Assembly: GCF_024623725.1 (NCBI RefSeq) | Contig: NZ_JANKHG010000014.1 | Location: 186,001 to 250,000, forward strand | DNA: 64,000 nt | DNA from: Limnobacter parvus | GTDB lineage: Bacteria > Pseudomonadota > Gammaproteobacteria > Burkholderiales > Burkholderiaceae_B | Direction: 5' to 3' | In this document: in pieces, positions 60,754 to 64,000 of the stretch | Layout: every line of letters begins with the position of its first letter | Numbering within the stretch: the stretch's first letter is position 1 | Made by a program: the position numbers and the translations under genes | Notes under the pieces: generated by a model | Told to the model about the DNA's origin: nothing | What the model saw: the letters and a program-made list of their open reading frames with translations, nothing else | Databases searched by the model: none

Positions 60754-61851
60754 TCAGGTCTTTGAGTCGGTGATTGCCGGCCTCCTGTTCAGCAAGCTGA
60801 CCACCAGGGTGATCACTGTGATGGGCACCACAAAACTGAGCATGGTGCTGGAATAAAGTTCTAGCGCATCATGGCCTTGCGCATCCAGAATCAGATACAC
60901 CACATAGGCGGCGTAGTAGGCCAAAAATACAGCCCCCTCCCAACGCGCAATTTCACGCCCAGTCAAGAAAATTGGCAAACATGCAAAAGCCACTGCCAAC
61001 ATAACCCACATGTCAAAAGCCAGCAGAGAAGGCGCTACCGCCAAGCCTGCTGGTATGGCAACCAAGCTGGAAATACCCAGGCAGGCAAATACGTTGAAGG
61101 TACAACTGCCCACCACATTGCCCACGGCAATGTCGCGCTCTCCTTTCAATGCAGCGGCGATCGACGTGGCCACTTCCGGCATGGACGTTCCCGCTGACAC
61201 GATGGTCAAGGCGATAACCACATCGCTAACACCCATGGCCTTGGCAAAAACCACAGCGGAACTGACCAACCACTCAGACCCCAGCACCAGGAGCAGCAGG
61301 CCCACCGCAATCAATCCCAATTGAACGGGCAACTTCGAATCCCAAGACCCAGAGACTGCAGGCTGAATCTCCTGCTCATAATCTGCTTGTTCAGCCTTGA
61401 CCTGTGTTCGAGATTGAACAATCAAAAAAGCGGTGTAGGCCACCATAAGCACAACAAGAATTCCGCCGTCGGACCAGCTTAGCTGTCCGTCCAGGCTCAA
61501 CAACAGCAACAGGACAGAAGCCCCAATCATGATGGGTACTTCTTGGCGAATAAGCTGCAAATTGACCACCAGCGGTGTGATCAGGGCGCTAACACCCAGC
61601 ACGAACAACACGTTGAAAATGTTGCTGCCCACCACATTGCCAATTGCAATGTCGGTGACTCCATCCAAAGCAGCGCCCACGGACACTGCAATTTCAGGTG
61701 CGCTGGTTCCAAACGCGACCACCGTCAAGCCGACCACCAAAGGCGAAATACCGAACGACAAGGCCAAATTCGATGCGCCGCGAACCAGCACATTGGCACC
61801 CAACACCAACAAAACCAAACCTGCTGCGAAAAGCAAAACATCCAACATCAT
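60754..61851 (-). CDS. Calcium/sodium antiporter, CaCA family (YrbG-like)
   Basis: About 365 residues from the first of two adjacent ATGs (MMLDVLLFAAG). Two inverted repeats of five helices, each with the alpha-repeat motif: VVAFGTSAPEIAVSVGAAL and NVVGSNIFNVLFVLG in the first; VSAGTSMPEVATSIAAALKG then NVVGSCTFNVFACLG in the second. The ion-binding Glu is in both PE motifs. Exchanges Na+ or K+ for Ca2+ across the inner membrane. Confidence 0.93.
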   Translation of the reverse strand: MMLDVLLFAAGLVLLVLGANVLVRGASNLALSFGISPLVVGLTVVAFGTSAPEIAVSVGAALDGVTDIAIGNVVGSNIFNVLFVLGVSALITPLVVNLQLIRQEVPIMIGASVLLLLLSLDGQLSWSDGGILVVLMVAYTAFLIVQSRTQVKAEQADYEQEIQPAVSGSWDSKLPVQLGLIAVGLLLLVLGSEWLVSSAVVFAKAMGVSDVVIALTIVSAGTSMPEVATSIAAALKGERDIAVGNVVGSCTFNVFACLGISSLVAIPAGLAVAPSLLAFDMWVMLAVAFACLPIFLTGREIARWEGAVFLAYYAAYVVYLILDAQGHDALELYSSTMLSFVVPITVITLVVSLLNRRPAITDSKT

Positions 61852-61953
61852 GCTGCAAACACCCCATATAGAGGGATAGGATTTCGAACAATTTCCCACC
61901 CACAGACCATTTCTCGTAGCATTGAAAAGTTACCGCAACATTCCGACAAACGC

Positions 61954-62337
61954 ATGAAACCAGTAATTTTCTGCCTCGAAGATTTTGAAATGCACCGATT
62001 TGTGCTTGAAACACACTTGACTCGCCTGCTGGCTGACCGTGTCGACGTTCGATATTTTCGTAGTTTGGCACAATTGAAGGCATCTGGAATGCCCTGCCAG
62101 CTATTGATTTCAGATTTGAATGTGTGTGATTCCAAAGCAGAAAACACCGCCCGCTTTCTGCTTGAATTTTGCGAGCACACGCCTGTGATCGTCCAGTCCT
62201 CAGAAATCGATCTTCCCTTGCAGCTGGAACAACAGGCGCCCGGTCGAATTCAGGCTGTTGAAAAGGGCGGACAGGGCCAGTTGTTTGCAACTGCCATCGA
62301 AAATTTCATGGCACAAATAGACCAGCGAGTTGCTTAG
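61954..62337 (+). CDS. Stand-alone receiver (CheY-like) domain protein
   Basis: 127 residues, start at MKPVIFCLEDFEMHR; the in-frame upstream extension runs antisense to the antiporter gene. All receiver landmarks are present though the sequence is divergent: Glu-Asp in CLEDFEMH, Asp in LLISDLNVCD, Ser in VIVQSSEID and Lys in AVEKGGQGQ. It has no output domain. It could accept phosphate from an orphan kinase or the HPt protein at 4 kb. Ends overlapping the convergent DUF486 gene by 4 bases. Confidence 0.68.
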   Translation: MKPVIFCLEDFEMHRFVLETHLTRLLADRVDVRYFRSLAQLKASGMPCQLLISDLNVCDSKAENTARFLLEFCEHTPVIVQSSEIDLPLQLEQQAPGRIQAVEKGGQGQLFATAIENFMAQIDQRVA

Positions 62338-62675
62338 TCCCTGAAAATAAAATATGCAGCTCCGACCAAACACAGGCCAGCCCAAAGATAATCAAGCTTC
62401 AGCGGCTCTTTCATGTAGAACAGGGCGAAGGGCACAAAAACGGTCAGGGTAATTATTTCCTGCATCACTTTCAATTGCCCCACCGACAAGACCGTATAAC
62501 CAATTCGGTTGGCCGGCACTTGAAACATGTATTCAAACAGCGCAATACCCCAACTCAGCAAGGCGGCGATCATCCACGGCTTCTGGCTCATGTCTTTAAG
62601 GTGGGCATACCATGCAAAAGTCATAAAAATATTGCTGATCAGTAACAAGACAATGGTGACCGGGACCGCAGGCAT
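62334..62675 (-). CDS. DUF486 family small membrane protein
   Basis: About 113 residues from the ATG giving MPAVPVTIVLLL; a longer frame upstream has no SD. Four hydrophobic helices with the DUF486 pattern: ISNIFMTFAWYAHLK, KPWMIAALLSWGIALFEYMF, QVPANRIGYTVLSVGQLKVM and QEIITLTVFVPFALFYMKEP. A DMT-superfamily-like small protein of unknown substrate. Confidence 0.9.
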   Translation of the reverse strand: MPAVPVTIVLLLISNIFMTFAWYAHLKDMSQKPWMIAALLSWGIALFEYMFQVPANRIGYTVLSVGQLKVMQEIITLTVFVPFALFYMKEPLKLDYLWAGLCLVGAAYFIFRD

Positions 62676-62810
62676 GGCAACTCCACTTGTAAAGATGAAT
62701 TTGCGGTAGTGTAACCAAAGCACCACTTGATGCGAATAATGTTGTGCTGACGGAACCTGTGACATCGGTTCACGCTCCAAATACACTCTAAATTCAGGCC
62801 GATACAACCC

Positions 62811-63614
62811 ATGAAGTTTTTGAAAAGCCTTTTGTTGATGTTGGCTCTCACTTTAAGCAACCACAGCATGGCCGCATCATTTGACCACGAGTACGCCTCC
62901 TGGAATAATTTGCTGGCCAAACACGTGACTTGGCTGCCAGGCAACAAGCAAACTGTGGTGAATTACGCTGGCTTTCAAAAAGACCGGGGAACACTGAAGC
63001 AAGTGTTGAACGAGTGGTCAGCAGTCAGCAAAACTGAATTCGATGCATTTAACAGAAGCCAGCAAATGGCGTTTCTGATCAATGCCTACAACGGCTTTAC
63101 CGTTGAGCTGATTTTGACCAAATACCCCAACATCAAATCCATCAAAGAAATTGGCAGCCTGTTCAGCAGCCCATGGAAGCAGGAATTTTTTACCCTGCTG
63201 GGCCAAAAACGCCACCTGGACTGGATTGAACACGAGCAACTTCGCCCAAATTACAAAGAACCCCGAATTCATGCGGCTGTAAACTGCGCCAGCATTGGCT
63301 GCCCTGCCCTGCGCAATGAAGCCTTCACCGCAACCAAACTGAATGTGCAGCTCGACGACGGAATGCGTCGTTTCCTTAGTGACTCCAGTCGCAACCGGGT
63401 GAAAAACGGTGAACTGCAGGTCAGCCCGATTTTCAAGTGGTTTGCGGAAGACTTCGAGAAGGGGCATCAGGGGTTCAAAGAAGTGAAGGACGTATTTGCC
63501 AAATGGGCCAAAGACATGAGCAGCTCGCCTGAAATAGTCGATAAACTCGCATCCAAATCACTGCACATTGCGTATACAGATTATGACTGGTCGTTAAACG
63601 ACGCCAAACGATAA
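62811..63614 (+). CDS. DUF547 family secreted protein
   Basis: 267 residues, signal peptide (about 1-21, NHSMA). The DUF547 signature is present: QMAFLINAYNGFTVELILTK, then SIKEIGSLFSSPWKQEFFTL, HLDWIEHEQLRP, and RIHAAVNCASIGCPALRNEA with two conserved cysteines. The fold of this family has been compared with papain-like hydrolases, but activity is not established. Divergent from DUF486. Confidence 0.92.
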   Translation: MKFLKSLLLMLALTLSNHSMAASFDHEYASWNNLLAKHVTWLPGNKQTVVNYAGFQKDRGTLKQVLNEWSAVSKTEFDAFNRSQQMAFLINAYNGFTVELILTKYPNIKSIKEIGSLFSSPWKQEFFTLLGQKRHLDWIEHEQLRPNYKEPRIHAAVNCASIGCPALRNEAFTATKLNVQLDDGMRRFLSDSSRNRVKNGELQVSPIFKWFAEDFEKGHQGFKEVKDVFAKWAKDMSSSPEIVDKLASKSLHIAYTDYDWSLNDAKR

Positions 63615-63640
63615 TTCGAACTTCAAACCGCCCAGCCCAC

Positions 63641-64000
63641 ATGCCGCACCCAAAAACACTGTTGTTGTTCAATTATGACTGGGATGAACTGGGTGCCGAG
63701 CGCTTGAAAGATCAATGGCCCAGCACCAGCTCGGGGTTTGATTTGTTCACCTTTCCCAGCAATGCGCGCCTGGCCTGGTTCGACACTGAACGATTTGTAG
63801 CCAAAGCAGCTGTGCTGGCAAAACTCGCGGGCGCCAAAGCGGTGGCGTCAAGCCACGAGCAATTCGGTGCACTGTGCGCAGCCATGCTGGCTGAGAAAAT
63901 GGGCTGGCCCGGCACACCCGTGAAAGCCATTTTGGCCTGCCAGCACAAACTGTACGCACGCCAAGTGCTGGAACAGGTGGCGCCCGAGGCCAACCTGCCC
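63641..64000 (+). CDS. ATP-grasp superfamily protein, 3' end outside window
   Basis: The frame opens at an ATG 26 bases after the DUF547 stop (MPHPKTLLLFNYDWDELG) and is still open at the window edge after 120 codons. The visible pre-ATP region has the pattern of carbamoyl-phosphate-synthase-like ATP-grasp enzymes: VASSHEQFGALCAAMLAEKM then PVKAILACQHKLYARQVLEQ and VAPEANLP. The HK..ARQVL stretch corresponds to the conserved lysine region that begins the ATP-binding lobe. Substrate cannot be told. Confidence 0.72.
   Translation, partial: MPHPKTLLLFNYDWDELGAERLKDQWPSTSSGFDLFTFPSNARLAWFDTERFVAKAAVLAKLAGAKAVASSHEQFGALCAAMLAEKMGWPGTPVKAILACQHKLYARQVLEQVAPEANLP

Overview
The window looks like a chromosomal segment of a betaproteobacterium in the Burkholderiales with moderate GC. 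A Limnobacter-like organism is my best guess. That rests on overall gene content (SRP RNA between addAB and dnaX, type 2 PyrF, the sulfate operon ending in cysB, the PhoH-YbeY pair), not on any database search. Most of it is ordinary housekeeping and signalling sequence, with no prophage, CRISPR array or intact insertion sequence.

Layout. 1-5.4 kb: the end of a Tad (Flp pilus) locus (TadD-like TPR protein, DUF3613 protein), a soluble histidine kinase, an HD-GYP protein that lacks the HD motif, DsbB, an orphan HPt protein and transaldolase. 5.4-5.95 kb: a gene-free gap holding two large branched palindromes (elements A and D). 5.95-16 kb (minus strand): CoA-transferase, RecR, YbaB, DnaX, the 4.5S/SRP RNA and an AddAB-type helicase-nuclease pair. 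16-20 kb: thioredoxin, Rho, then a LemA/TPM/TPM operon. 20-24.3 kb: a periplasmic binding protein with an SRPBCC protein, a DUF1232 protein and a DUF4212/acetate-type symporter pair. 24.5-29 kb: a soluble six-PAS chemotaxis transducer overlapping a triple-CheW protein. 29-30.7 kb: Tgt and a flavin reductase.

30.7-31.3 kb: a second gene-free gap with another convergent pair of the same branched palindromes (elements B and C). 31.3-36.2 kb: the sulfate uptake operon sbp-cysT-cysW-cysA-cysB. 36.4-39.1 kb: a large ankyrin-repeat protein. 39-44.8 kb: EamA permease, PyrF, a two-component system, PhoH and YbeY. 44.8 kb: tRNA-Lys(UUU) with promoter and terminator. 45.3-48.7 kb: an envelope lipoprotein operon (a COG3014-like gene split by a frameshift, YcfL-like, LpoB-like, and a CsgG/LpoB-like secreted protein). 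49-54.4 kb: a lipase-like hydrolase, a small lipoprotein, and a lipoprotein amidohydrolase coupled to a polytopic membrane protein. 54.4-58.7 kb: a sulfatase-superfamily membrane transferase coupled to a GH17-GT2 beta-glucan synthase. 58.7-64 kb: an epoxide-hydrolase-like enzyme with an outer-membrane-like protein, a Na/Ca exchanger, a small receiver protein, DUF486 and DUF547 proteins, and the start of an ATP-grasp gene cut by the window edge.

The strongest candidate for something undescribed is the family of four ~180-200 bp branched palindromes. They occur as two convergent pairs. Their stems differ in sequence between copies but keep base pairing, and several arms are duplicated in tandem. 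The pattern points to selection on a folded RNA or single-stranded DNA rather than on protein.
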